From Guillardia theta CCMP2712 (Eukaryota; Cryptophyceae; Pyrenomonadales; Geminigeraceae): 64,000 nucleotides of DNA. The translations under genes and the position numbers were made by a program. The DNA lies in assembly GCF_000315625.1 (NCBI RefSeq), contig NW_005434596.1, positions 88,615 to 152,614 of the forward strand, given 5' to 3'. The notes under the pieces were generated by a model. It saw nothing but the letters and a program-made list of their open reading frames with translations, did no database searches and was not told where the DNA came from. Of this stretch, positions 35,538 to 46,500 are shown one piece after another; position 1 is the first letter of the stretch, and every line of letters starts with the position of its first letter.

Positions 35538-35739
35538 GCGTGTGTGTGGTTGAAGGAGGGAGATTCTTGTTTTCTTGTTCTTCTTCTCCTTTTTTGTATT
35601 TGGGTGAGCGCACGTTTCGTTGCATCCCTTCCAACACAGGGGGTGGGGGTCCATCAGTTTTAAAATGACCTTGGAATAGATAAACCATACCAACCCGCCT
35701 CAACAGAATTCTAGTAAAAGGAAGAGGCAGTCAAAAGTG

Positions 35740-35900
35740 CCTACATCACATGATCGGTTCTTTGTTCATTGGGGGTTTAATAATTGTGGGTCAATGGGGG
35801 TAGGGTCAAATGACCAGTCGGGTTAGCAAAGTGGGGTAAAGTGGTACCCCCCCTTTCAAGCATAAAAGGGTGGGTCCAAGTACGTTTCACTTTACTACTT
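35740..35900. promoter_or_regulatory. GGGGT cluster between inverted NmrA copies
   Basis: Dense cores: TTGGGGGTTTAATAATTG, AATGGGGGTAGGGTC, GTGGGGTAAAGTGG, GTACCCCCCC and AAAAGGGTGGGTCC, in an otherwise AT-rich divergent spacer. It is the clearest example of the recurring motif. Confidence 0.5.
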
Positions 35901-36045
35901 CTGCCCGGCCCTGGTCGCATTTCAACCAAGACGCAACGAAGCGAGCAGGAGTGACCCCTACCCCTCCGAACGTCCTACTACTAACCCACCCCCCTCCCTT
36001 GTTCGGTATCAACTGCCCCCCCCCCCCCACCACGCACCCTCGCGC

Positions 36046-37298
36046 ATGTCCTCCAAGCTTCTCATCGCCGTCACTGGTATCACCGGCCGTCAAGGCGGAG
36101 CCGTCGCTCGTGCCCTCCTCCAAGACGGCACCTACGACGTCCTCGGCGTCACCCGCGACCCCCAGAGCGAGCGCGCCAAGACCCTCGCCGACCAGCTCAA
36201 GATCAAGATGGTCAAGGCCGACATGGCGGACGAGGGGTCTCTGCGTGCTGCCTTCCAGGGGTGCTCTACCGAGCCTCTATTAAGCCAGCAGCATGCCCCG
36301 ATTTCAGACACACGCACCTGTTGTCTCCTCCTCCTCCACCTCAGTGATCAGACTGTCACTCCTCCTGATTCTGCTCTCACTGATTCTTTTTCCTCGTCCT
36401 CGTCCTCTTCTTCATCCTCTTACTGATCCTCCCTCCTCTTCCTCGTCTTACTGACCTGACCTTCCCCTCTGCCAGCAGAGCCTGCACATCAAGAGTCAAC
36501 TAATCTCGCACAACTTTTCGCTAGCTTCGAAGAGCATCTCAGAATGTCTTCTACATTCACTGATGGCTAGCACACTTGATCCGTCGAACTCGTTGATCAG
36601 CTCTCCGTCGAAATCGAAGACAAAGACGCTGACACATCAATCAGTCCAACCTTTTTTCTTGCAAGGCAAATGCTACCTGCTAAGTCCTGCATCGGCCACA
36701 TAGACGAATTCGATCTCGTCAACACAAACAGCACAGAGGTTGCACATCTCTTGTGGCGACTGGATGTCTCTGACAAACCTCCCACCTCGATCCATCACCA
36801 CCACACGCTTGTTCCCGGCTGAGAACAGGAGGGTCTCAACGCTACTGTGAGCAGCAGCAGGTCTTACTGTCTGCAACACAGATGAACCCACCGTCTGTCA
36901 AGTCGATCCCTTTCGGGAAGGACAGCATTGGCATTCCATCGTCATGCCAAAGGTTGGATGTCAGTCACGATGAGCTATGAATCATGGAACCCAGGAGCAT
37001 CATGGGCAAGACCCTCGGGGTGTCGAGCCAGACCATGACGATGGAGGAGGTGGCGAAGCTCTTCACGGAGACCCTGGGGATCGAGGTCAGGTACAACATG
37101 GTCTCTCGCGACGAGTACGCCAAGCTCCCCTTCCCCGGGGCCGACGACCGGGCCAACATGTTCCAGTTCAACAGCGACTACAACAAGGAGTTCTGCAGCC
37201 TGCGGTCGTCGGAGGACGTGAAGAAGTACTTGCCGAGGGGGGTACCGCTGAGGGACTGGATCATGGAGCACAAGGAGGTGCTGCTGCAGCGGGTGTGA
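36046..37298 (+). pseudogene. NmrA-like copy B, interrupted by foreign sequence
   Basis: The first 220 bp (36046-36265) match copies C and D from the ATG through about residue 73, then identity stops abruptly. It resumes at about 36994 with the last 100 codons (from MGKTLG) to the stop at 37298. The roughly 425-bp centre, residues about 73-217 including most of the fold, is missing. About 730 bp of unrelated sequence stands in its place, containing a fragment of an NHL-repeat gene on the minus strand. The 3' part carries the same variants as copy C (DRANMFQFN). The product cannot be a working NmrA protein unless an unlikely splice removes the insert. Confidence 0.88.
36545..36960 (-). pseudogene. 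NHL-repeat gene fragment inserted in NmrA copy B
   Basis: Minus-strand segments encode beta-propeller NHL-type repeats: GMPMLSFPKGIDLTDGGFI followed by CVADS (about 36950-36865), then NKRVVVMDRGGRFVRDIQSP and IEFVYVADAG (about 36840-36690), then RVFVFDFDGELINEFDGSS (about 36630-36560). Candidate GT-AG boundaries separate them, so the inserted piece looks like genomic DNA with introns rather than a retrocopy. There is no start, and only about three repeats remain. It is a fragment of a larger gene, not a complete one. Confidence 0.7.
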
Positions 37299-37699
37299 AG
37301 GGGGGCGAGGATCAGAGGGCATGAAGGGTGAAGATGGGGGAAGGAATCATGATAGGTCGCAGGAGTAGAGATCAATACACACATCACTTGATGAGATCAA
37401 CGTTTCCAAGTCTATACCTCGACAATACCGACATCTTGGATTGTCGATTACACTTGTACACTTCTTACCAGATTTGAACTTGCCGTGTGTTGCTGCAACG
37501 TCTGGATTTGATAAGTCGCAGGTGCATTGCGATCGGATGTGCCTGGTCATTTCACCCGGGACACATTTCGTACCCCCCACCCCTGTTTCCTTCAGAGTTT
37601 CTCTCTATAACTACCACCCCCTCCTCCCCAATCCGACTCGACGTATTCCCCCTCCTCTCAAGTACCAGCACAACTTTTCCCCCACACGCACCCTCGCGC

Positions 37700-38650
37700 A
37701 TGTCCTCCAAGCTTCTCATCGCCGTCACTGGTATCACCGGCCGTCAAGGCGGAGCCGTCGCTCGTGCCCTCCTCCAAGACGGCACCTACGACGTCCTCGG
37801 CGTCACCCGCGACCCCCAGAGCGAGCGCGCCAAGACCCTCGCCGACCAGCTCAAGATCAAGATGGTCAAGGCCGACATGGCGGACGAGGGGTCTCTGCGT
37901 GCTGCCTTCCAGGGGTGCTACGGGGCGTTCCTCGTCACCGACTACTGGGCCAGCTGCGGCATGGACCCTTTGGTAGAGCTGCAGCACATCAAGAACCTCG
38001 GCAACGCCTGCAAGGCCGCGGGAGTGGAGCATGTGGTGTTCTCAGCGCTGGAGGACACGAGGAAGATCGTCAAGGAGGACAACCCCCTGCCCAAGCTCAA
38101 GGGCCTCTACGTGCCTCACTACGACATGAAGGGCGAGGGGCTGGAGTGGATGAGGGCCCAAGGCATCCCCGCCACAGGCATCTACACCAGCTTCTTCTAC
38201 AGCAACTTCATCGACTTCGGCATGGGCCCCAAGCGATACGTGCCCGACCAGCCCGCCGTCATCACCTTCCCTCTGGGCACAGAGCCCTTCCCCATGAACG
38301 ACGTCGAGGACATCGGGCGCTTCGCCGCCGCCGTCTTCAAGGACAAGAGCACCATGGGCAAGACCCTCGGGGTGTCGAGCCAGACCATGACGATGGAGGA
38401 GGTGGCGAAGCTCTTCACGGAGACCCTGGGGATCGAGGTCAGGTACAACATGGTCTCTCGCGACGAGTACGCCAAGCTCCCCTTCCCCGGGGCCGACGAC
38501 CGGGCCAACATGTTCCAGTTCAACAGCGACTACAACAAGGAGTTCTGCAGCCTGCGGTCGTCGGAGGACGTGAAGAAGTACTTGCCGAGGGGGGTACCGC
38601 TGAGGGACTGGATCATGGAGCACAAGGAGGTGCTGCTGCAGCGGGTGTGA
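37700..38650 (+). CDS. NmrA-like NAD(P)-binding protein, copy C
   Basis: Intact intronless 316-residue frame starting MSSKLLIAVTG. The Rossmann motif GITGRQGGAVARALL, the DPQSERAKT segment replacing the usual second-strand region, DYWASCGMDP, and the C-terminal VSRDEYAKLPFPGADD all match copy A. It differs from copies A and D in DRANMFQFN, shared with the remnant B. A conserved 5' leader of about 360 bp is shared with copy D and contains ACCCC motifs (37573-37640). Longer upstream in-frame ATGs exist (37487), but the shared start across all four copies supports 37700. Confidence 0.93.
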   Translation: MSSKLLIAVTGITGRQGGAVARALLQDGTYDVLGVTRDPQSERAKTLADQLKIKMVKADMADEGSLRAAFQGCYGAFLVTDYWASCGMDPLVELQHIKNLGNACKAAGVEHVVFSALEDTRKIVKEDNPLPKLKGLYVPHYDMKGEGLEWMRAQGIPATGIYTSFFYSNFIDFGMGPKRYVPDQPAVITFPLGTEPFPMNDVEDIGRFAAAVFKDKSTMGKTLGVSSQTMTMEEVAKLFTETLGIEVRYNMVSRDEYAKLPFPGADDRANMFQFNSDYNKEFCSLRSSEDVKKYLPRGVPLRDWIMEHKEVLLQRV

Positions 38651-39051
38651 AGGGGGGCGAGGATCAGAGAGCATGAAGGCCGAAGATGGGGGAAGGAATC
38701 ATGATAGGCCCTATGAGTAGAGATCAATACACACATCACTTGATGAGATCAACGTTTCCAAGTCTATACCTCGACAATACCGACATCTTGGATTGTCGAT
38801 TACACTTGTACACTTCTTACCAGATTTGAACTTGCCGTGTGTTGCTGCAACGTCTGGATTTGATAAGTCGCAGGTGCATTGCGATCGGATGTGCCTGGTC
38901 ATTTCACCCGGGACACATTTCGTACCCCCCACCCCTGTTTCCTTCAGAGTTTCTCTCTATAACTACCACCCCCTCCTCCCCAATCCGACTCGACGTATTC
39001 CCCCTCCTCTCAAGTACCAGCACAACTTTTCCCCCACACGCACCCTCGCGC

Positions 39052-40002
39052 ATGTCCTCCAAGCTTCTCATCGCCGTCACTGGTATCACCGGCCGTCAAG
39101 GCGGAGCCGTCGCTCGTGCCCTCCTCCAAGACGGCACCTACGACGTCCTCGGCGTCACCCGCGACCCCCAGAGCGAGCGCGCCAAGACCCTCGCCGACCA
39201 GCTCAAGATCAAGATGGTCAAGGCCGACATGGCGGACGAGGGGTCTCTGCGTGCTGCCTTCCAGGGGTGCTACGGGGCGTTCCTCGTCACCGACTACTGG
39301 GCCAGCTGCGGCATGGACCCTTTGGTAGAGCTGCAGCACATCAAGAACCTCGGCAACGCCTGCAAGGCCGCGGGAGTGGAGCATGTGGTGTTCTCAGCGC
39401 TGGAGGACACGAGGAAGATCGTCAAGGAGGACAACCCCCTGCCCAAGCTCAAGGGCCTCTACGTGCCTCACTACGACATGAAGGGCGAGGGGCTGGAGTG
39501 GATGAGGGCGCAAGGCATCCCCGCCACAGGCATCTACACCAGCTTCTTCTACAGCAACTTCATCGACTTCGGCATGGGCCCCAAGCGATACGTGCCCGAC
39601 CAGCCCGCCGTCATCACCTTCCCTCTGGGCACAGAGCCCTTCCCCATGAACGACGTCGAGGACATCGGGCGCTTCGCCGCCGCCGTCTTCAAGGACAAGA
39701 GCACCATGGGCAAGACCCTCGGGGTGTCGAGCCAGACCATGACGATGGAGGAGGTGGCGAAGCTCTTCACGGAGACCCTGGGGATCGAGGTCAGGTACAA
39801 CATGGTCTCTCGCGACGAGTACGCCAAGCTCCCCTTCCCCGGGGCCGACGACCTGGCCAACATGTTCCAGCTCAACAGCGACTACAACAAGGAGTTCTGC
39901 AGCCTGCGGTCGTCGGAGGACGTGAAGAAGTACTTGCCGAGGGGGGTACCGCTGAGGAACTGGATCATGGAGCACAAGGAGGTGCTGCTGCAGCGGGTGT
40001 GA
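39052..40002 (+). CDS. NmrA-like NAD(P)-binding protein, copy D
   Basis: Intact intronless 316-residue frame, near-identical to copy C. The visible changes are DLANMFQLN in place of DRANMFQFN and RNWIMEHK in place of RDWIMEHK. The 5' flank repeats that of copy C. The 3' flank diverges after about 40030, marking the right end of the tandem array. Function as for the other copies: a dinucleotide-binding regulatory protein is inferred from the family, with no substrate evidence. Confidence 0.93.
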   Translation: MSSKLLIAVTGITGRQGGAVARALLQDGTYDVLGVTRDPQSERAKTLADQLKIKMVKADMADEGSLRAAFQGCYGAFLVTDYWASCGMDPLVELQHIKNLGNACKAAGVEHVVFSALEDTRKIVKEDNPLPKLKGLYVPHYDMKGEGLEWMRAQGIPATGIYTSFFYSNFIDFGMGPKRYVPDQPAVITFPLGTEPFPMNDVEDIGRFAAAVFKDKSTMGKTLGVSSQTMTMEEVAKLFTETLGIEVRYNMVSRDEYAKLPFPGADDLANMFQLNSDYNKEFCSLRSSEDVKKYLPRGVPLRNWIMEHKEVLLQRV

Positions 40003-40427
40003 AGGGGGGCGAGGATCAGAGGGCTTTAAGGGTATACGGGATGAGGGATGGGCAGGAGTTGACATGAATGTCCAGAAGACCTGGTAAATCCCTGTTGACT
40101 GCAACCTGTATGTTAGCTGTAAAGTTCAATGAATAGGATTCTGACAGCATCTGGTAGACTCAGTCGTCCGCATGCTCAGTGTCTATACGTGCAGGCAGGA
40201 TGAATTTCAGACGGTTTGCGGGGAAAAGACCTTGTGTCAGAGAGATTCAACTTTGTCATCGTAAGCTTGCAAGGCTTTTGCCATCGCGTCCATCCCACTC
40301 TGCTATTTCTTGCCCCCCCGCACTTGCATATTTGCCCTCTTCGCCAGAGGTTTCCGTCCCATGAGGAGAGGACACGACCTTGTAGGTGATATAGATACAC
40401 TAGTAACACAGAGTTACCTGCTACTCA
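40003..40427. other. Convergent spacer after the NmrA array
   Basis: No supported gene. The sequence returns to single-copy character after about 40030 and probably contains the 3' ends of copy D and of the Sfi1-like gene. Confidence 0.45.
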
Positions 40428-43210
40428 TTACGTGCGCCTCTTTCTCCCTTCCCCGTTGAGGTCCCGGATGGCACTGGAGGCCTTGCGAACTAGCACACGG
40501 GCCCGCCATGCCACCAGAGGCTTCCTAAGGCTTGCCTGTAGCTTCATGAGCTGGTTCTGACATGTGAAGGCGAGACAAAATGTACCCGCTCATAGTGGAG
40601 GGAGGCGGAAAACCACTGCTCGACTGCGATCAAAGGAGTCAGGACCTGCCTCTCCCAACGTCCCAAGCACGAGTGATCTCACTGGTGAGGTTCATGTCGC
40701 AGAACGAAGGGAGCTCCTCCTCCTCCTCTCCCTCCTCCTCCTCCTCCTCCTCCTCCTCCTCCTCCTCGGCAGCAGGAGCAGGAGCAGGAGCAAGAGCAGG
40801 AGCAGCTGCCACATCCTGCAGCTCTGCTGTCTTGACAGAGCACTTTATGGCCTCAAGTTCCGAGTTGGTTTGGCTCGGCATGTCCTCTTGCTTCTTCTCT
40901 TCTCTAGCTCTCCTCCATCGCAGGAACACACTCGAAGCTTGCCTGCACGTGCTACGTCAGTGGAAATTCACGACAGTGACGGCGGTCACTTCTTCCTTTG
41001 CCGCAATCGAAAGAGACTTGACATCTGACTCATGACTCGCAGACGGGAGCGATCGCACTGCATTTCTTGTCAGCCTTTTGACAAGCAGCCATCTGGGAAA
41101 CCTGAAGTTCCAACCACAAAGAGAACGAGTTCCTCTTTCTCGCCATGGCCGTGTTTGCAAGTTTCGATAGAAGTTCGACTGATAGTGTACAATCAAGAGA
41201 GATAACGGACTGTTACAGAACAGCAAAGTCTGAAACAACCTTGGGTCAGTCGTAGTCTTTTCCACCGTCTGAATGTTTCAACTCTCAACTGAAGTTCCTT
41301 GCAGCATCTGACGCACGCTGGTCAACTACCTTTGATCTCGAGAGCATGGGTGAACCTGAGCTTGAATTGTAACTGAACGAGTTTCTTCTTGTGCTGGCTG
41401 AGTTTGACGTGTGATCTCAGATGACGGATCGATTCCTGTGGCAACGAGTGTGTCAATCAAAACATGAAAGATTCCAGCAATTTACCTCTTGCAGCTTCAC
41501 TCTCCAGTCATGCTGCTTCTTGTGGAATATCGCCATCGCCAGTCCTCTCGCCCTGCAGAGCATGTTCAGGAGCAGGAGGCGCAGAGGGCAAGGAACAACC
41601 TCCGCATGGTAGAGATGTGACATCGGATAGCAGAGATACAGTGCTGCAACAGGAGTGTGTGAGCCGAATCGATTCGTCAAGGGAGGACTTTGGTGCCTGT
41701 AGCAGCATCGGCTCGTGTCGCTGCCAGTGTTGAGCGCGAGCAATCTGAAGCATCTTCCTTGCATTGACAACTTCCTGCCGGAAGTGATTCTGGAGGAGAC
41801 GACCGAGTTACAGGAGCTCGACAGAAACTTTCCAACGCTCACCCACAAGAAGAAGTAGCAGCTCAAACATCTCTTCGCAACTCTCTTTCCCATCTGTCAA
41901 CACACGGTGATAAGGCGGAGCGGGTTTCAAGTGTTTCAGCAACCTCAACTACTATCATGTTCCACTTGAGATGCCTGAATGCTCTGCCTGTGTTCATAAA
42001 AGTCAAACTTGACACATCTGCTGACAACTACAGGCCACTTACATCTTAACCAACTCGACCAAATGAAGCTCGTCAAAAACGCTTTCTTCCGCGTCTGTTC
42101 CTCTATGCACACGTTGTCCAGAAGCACCTCCCATCCGAACATCAAACATCTTCTGTCCATCTGTCTTCTCCTACTCCTCATCGCATGCAAGACACCAGCT
42201 GTCTTTCTCCACTCTTGCAGCCTGCGCGCCACAACCCGGGCCGCAAGAATGTTGCGAAACTTATGAACGCGAACTGATTCAATCTGCTTGCAGCATTGGA
42301 AGTAAGTGAGCCAAGCTCTAGTATGTCGGAGCAGAACTTGGATCCTGAAGAGGAACGCTGCTTCGCCTCTCTGACCAATCTTGTACTTCCTGTACTGCAC
42401 GTACTTGCGGAGTGACCTAAGAGTTCTATCCACCAGCCTTGTGTATGATACCAAGACAGACTTACACACTTGCGCCCATTCGTGCATCGTTGTCTTCAAT
42501 CTTCTCTGCCTCAATTCGAGTTCGAACTCGCCAGCAACCTCATCATATCTCTTCGCTATCGCCTTCTTGTCCAACACAAGGGACCACCGAGCAAAAGAAC
42601 CCCACAAAAGCTCGACCACGACATCGTTGAGAATCCGATGCCATCTGATGAGTGTAGATCGCTGCAACCTTCTTTTCCAAGAGAAAAGGCATGACAGAAG
42701 TTTCTGTCTGCCACCTCCCTGCTCCCTCGAAGCTCTTTGCCATCCACGGAGAACCCTTCGAATGCTCAGGTCGTCAAGAGTCCTACTGCCAGCATGCAGC
42801 TCTTGCGCAGCGTTTGCAGAGCTTGAGAGTGACAGGAGAAGATCTTCAAACGGTTTCGAAGATTGAACGAAACTAAGGAGCGCAGAAGGATTGATCCTTG
42901 CATCTATCCCTGCCATCATGCTCACCACCTGTTCGACCTCCTGCTCCACCAGCGCTGCAGCATGGAAGCCGCAAGGCAGGAACTCGAAGTTCTGATCAGC
43001 CAGCATGGAGCTGTGCATGCTCAAGGACTGCTTCTGCCTTGACCTCTGCTCCTGCTTCCCTGCCTCTCCCTTCCTACCCCCCATTCCCTCCTTGTCCTGG
43101 CACGGGCATGAGCGCGCCAGATGCTTACTGACAGTTCTCTGCCTTGTTAATCCTTGTATTAAAGAGACTGAGGCGAGCTGGAAAATTCGTTTAGAAAGCG
43201 CAGATACCAA
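40428..43210 (-). CDS. Sfi1-like helical-repeat protein, tentative exon structure
   Basis: A 421-residue frame (43210-41945) has repeated Trp/Arg/Leu-rich helices spaced by about 30 residues, such as RRVLRGWQRASREQ, SCLFSWKRRLQRS, LLWGSFARWSLVLDKK, KTTMHEWAQVCKS and RRLQEWRKTAGV. This resembles the centrin-binding repeats of Sfi1-type centrosomal proteins. The same style continues downstream in smaller exons: LARGLAMAIFHKKQHDW-like sequence (about 41600-41460), MLQIARAQHWQRHEPM (about 41750) and an acidic stretch with a long poly-Glu run (about 40900-40640). A last exon, QLMKLQASLRKPLVAWRARV, ends at 40428. Exon joins are not all closed. A basal-body or centrosome role is inference. IQ-like calmodulin-binding repeats are an alternative. 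Confidence 0.62.
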
Positions 43211-43551
43211 TTATTGAAGCCAGTCCCCCTCAGAGTATCACATATCGTCATAACAAGGCAAAACGATTGAAGGCTTCAATCAGTTCACGGTACGGTAGTA
43301 AGTGCCATTGGGCCAGTGCTGGGCCCCAGCAGCCGGGGGCAGTGGCCGCAGGGGAGGGTCTTTACTAACTGTAGTAAGTTAATATTCTGCGAACCCTCCA
43401 ACTGTCCCGGAGCTCCAGAGCCTCTCGGTAGCAGCAGGAGAGTCTCTCAGGTACCTGAAGGATGGCAGAACGATGGTCAGTCTGTGGCAGCGACAAGCAG
43501 GAGAGAAGAGGAGGGGGAAGGGAGGGAGAAGGAGGGGGAAGGGGAAGAATC

Positions 43552-46500
43552 TCACGGGTTCTCGTAGGCGCCTACGTACGCCTGCGGTGCAGCAACCTCG
43601 AGACTCTCGGGCTGTTCGACGTCCTCGACCTCATGAGGCTGCGGGAAGCATGTGTAAGGTAAGGAGGAGAAGTAGGTGGGGGAAGAGAAGACAAGAAGGG
43701 AGGGAGGGAGGGAGGGAGGGAGGGACGAGGGAGGGACGAGGAGGAGGGAGAAAAGGGAGGAGCAAGAACGAAAGGAGCAGTTGGCCCTGGAGCAGGATCT
43801 GAAGAGGCTCCAACCTCCCAGCGGGGATTCACGACGATGAGGTTGTCCCTCAGCATGGGAATGAGGAGGATCAAGATGATAACGAAGAAGCCGGCCAGGG
43901 GAGCCTGCAAGGGAGTGAGTGCTGCTGCTGCTGCTGCTGGAGAGCAGGGGCAGACGGGGAGAGGAAGGAGGAAGGAGGAAGCTGGAAGGAGTAAGCAGGA
44001 AGGAGGGAAGAGCAAGGAAGCGAGGAAGGGGCGATGCAGCAGGGCCAAGAAGGGAGAGGGAGGGGAAGTTGGCAGACTCACATAGCTGAGCAGCTCAGCG
44101 CCCTGCACTCTCAGCCAGCAGCCGAAGGCCAACTGCCTTGACAGTGAGGAAGAAGAAGAAAGAGAAAGAGAATGAGACCAGAGCAATGCCGGAGATAAGG
44201 ACGAGCGCGAAGAGAGCGGCAGAAGTCTGTCAGGAGAGGGTAAGTCAGTGCGGAGGAGGAGGAGGAGGAGGAGGAGGAGGAGGAGGAGGAGGAGGAGGAG
44301 GAGGAGGAGGAGGAGGAGGAGGAGGAGGAGGAGGAGGAGGAGGAGGAGGAGGAGGAGGAGGAGGAAAGATTGCTCAGACCTGCCACTTGTCCGTGTAGTA
44401 GCGGAGAACAAGAAATCCAGCAATGAAGGGCAGGATAAGAGGGACAGTGACCGCAAACATGATCCCACTGCGAGCATGGTACCGTCACAAGTCAGACTAC
44501 ATTTCCAACTTTCAGCAAGTCGATTCTCAGCTCACATGGCCAGGACGGAGATCATGGACGAGTAGAAGAAGGCGAAGTCGAACTCCCACGACAGCTCCTG
44601 CTCGTGCCCATCTGCACAGTCCCCTCAGTCTCACTCTCAGCTGCCGTCAGCTCCACCTGAGGCCCAGTTGATCAGGGCAGGGGTCGTCGTGTGGAAGAGG
44701 AAGTAGAAGGAAGCTGAGAGGAAAGCAGCCTGGACGTGCTGGTTCGTCAGGGTTGAAGGTGTGTGAGAGGCACAACGACCTGCGCTACGTACTCGACAAA
44801 GAAAGACGTCGAGGAGCCGTACTGCAATCATTCCTGATGTGACTGGCAGGAGGAGGAGGAGGAGGAGGAGGAGGAGGAGGAGGAGGAGGAGGAGGAGGAG
44901 GAGGAGGAGGAGTAGAGGAGGGGGCAGGAGGCTCCAAGTTACCAGGAGAATCTGAGCGAACAATTGGTCCACGGGCGTCGAGAAGATAACGTTGAAGAGT
45001 TCATCCAGACCGCTGCAGGGGAAGTGAACGAATTGAGGGCTGTAGCACCGAAGCAGCACACCTGAGAGACAGGGCAGGGACAAGAAGGAGGTTGGAAACC
45101 ATGAAAAAGAATATGAGGTTGAACGAAGATCGCCTCATGGTAGAGACTGCAAACATGCATATCGTGAGGACAGTCGATGGGAGTAGCCACGTGCGGCCCG
45201 ATCCCGTCCTCTAGGTGACCTTGTCTGTGACCGAAGAACTTCACGCTCGCATGCACCATGTATGGCATCAGGATCACGTTAACCAAAAGGACCTGAGGAG
45301 ATCGAGGTCAAGGATTATTAGAAGGAGAAGAGAGCCTCAAGAATGAGTATGAGTATGAGTATGAGCATGAGTATGAGTATGACGATGATGAGTTTAGTAT
45401 GATAGTGATGACGATGATGATGATGACAGTTGATCGGCACACTGACCAGGAAGGGCCAAAGGATATTAGCAAAGAAGAGAACAATCCTGTTGAAGCGCGA
45501 TTGCCTGTTCAATGACGTCAGACCATTGCGATGGTGTTGGGCTGAAGCTCTACGTCGAGGAGACGGCAAAGTAGCTCTCATAGGATCCTGAGCTCCTGGA
45601 GGTTGCCGAGTTCTGATGGAGGATACTTCAGGGAAGAAAAGGAAGGAGGGGAGGAAGAGCAGGAGAAAGAGAAGAGGGAGAAGGAGGACTAGGAAGGGAG
45701 AGGTGGAGAAGAAGTGATAGTCAAACGAGAAAGGTGGACTGTATCTTGGAAGGAGCAGACAGGAGACAGGAATAGAGGGAGGACTACAGAGAGGAGGAGA
45801 GGAGGCAGGAGAGGAAGGAGGGGAAGAAGAGGGAGGAGGAGGTAACCTCAATGCTTTCAACATTTTCGATCGTCTTGTCGCCGATCGCGAGGAAGAGCTG
45901 AGAATTCTCAGAGGCACGAAGAGGTCAAGAGCAAGACCCTCACTTGAAGGAGGAAGATTGGCGTCACGATCGAGCTGGACCCCAGGTGTTAGGAAGGGAA
46001 AACGTGTAACATTTCCCTCCTCCCTACCTCAGCGCCACGAAGAGGATCAGAGTCCAGGTGAAGCTCAGCATGAAGTGGTGGATCCTGCCATATCTGCACA
46101 GGGGGGCTCAACAGACCGGCAGCACGCAGGAGCTCGGCAGGAGACCTCAAGTTCCTCCAAAAGACATCCTCGGGCTAAGACAGGAGGGTTAGTTTCGGGT
46201 GTTCTGTGAGTCACAGGGAGGAGGGGGAAAGGGAAGTTGGAAGGGGGGAAAAGGGAGGCAGCAAATTCAGGAGGCACAAGGGAAGCTGACTGAGAGGGGA
46301 AAGAAGAGTACCTTGCATGCCATTGTGATAGACCAGCTCTGAGCGCTGCGGCAGAGCTGAGGAAAACAAAATCGTCAGGATGGCAATCGTCATGGATGGA
46401 TCAGAAATGAATAGCAAGCTCGTGTTCTGCTACGACCAGATCGACTACATCGGGGTCTACCTGCATCTTTCTGCCGATCGCTGGCTGGCTGAACTCACTC

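Larger units (their letters stand above)
36994..40042 (+). repeat. Tandem 1,352-bp duplication containing NmrA copies
   Basis: The ATGs of copies C (37700) and D (39052) are 1,352 bp apart. The intergenic parts 37339-37699 and 38691-39051 match almost perfectly, including TATACCTCGACAATACCGAC and the ACCCC-rich leader. The 3' end of copy B plus its downstream flank forms the left partial unit. Very few differences exist between units, implying recent duplication or ongoing gene conversion. Confidence 0.93.

Noticed and set aside
34561-35703. Long 380-aa minus-strand frame over NmrA copy A and matching 411-424-aa frames over copies C and D
   Set aside because: They overlap the conserved NmrA frames in another phase, are Arg/His/Pro-rich and arise from high-GC third positions.
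36296-36450. Possible exon continuing NmrA copy B
   Set aside because: The sequence after 36265 has no similarity to the family and becomes a TCCTCG/TTCC repeat with a stop.
44138-44565. Poly-Gly/poly-Arg frames
   Set aside because: Translations of the GGA array between channel exons.
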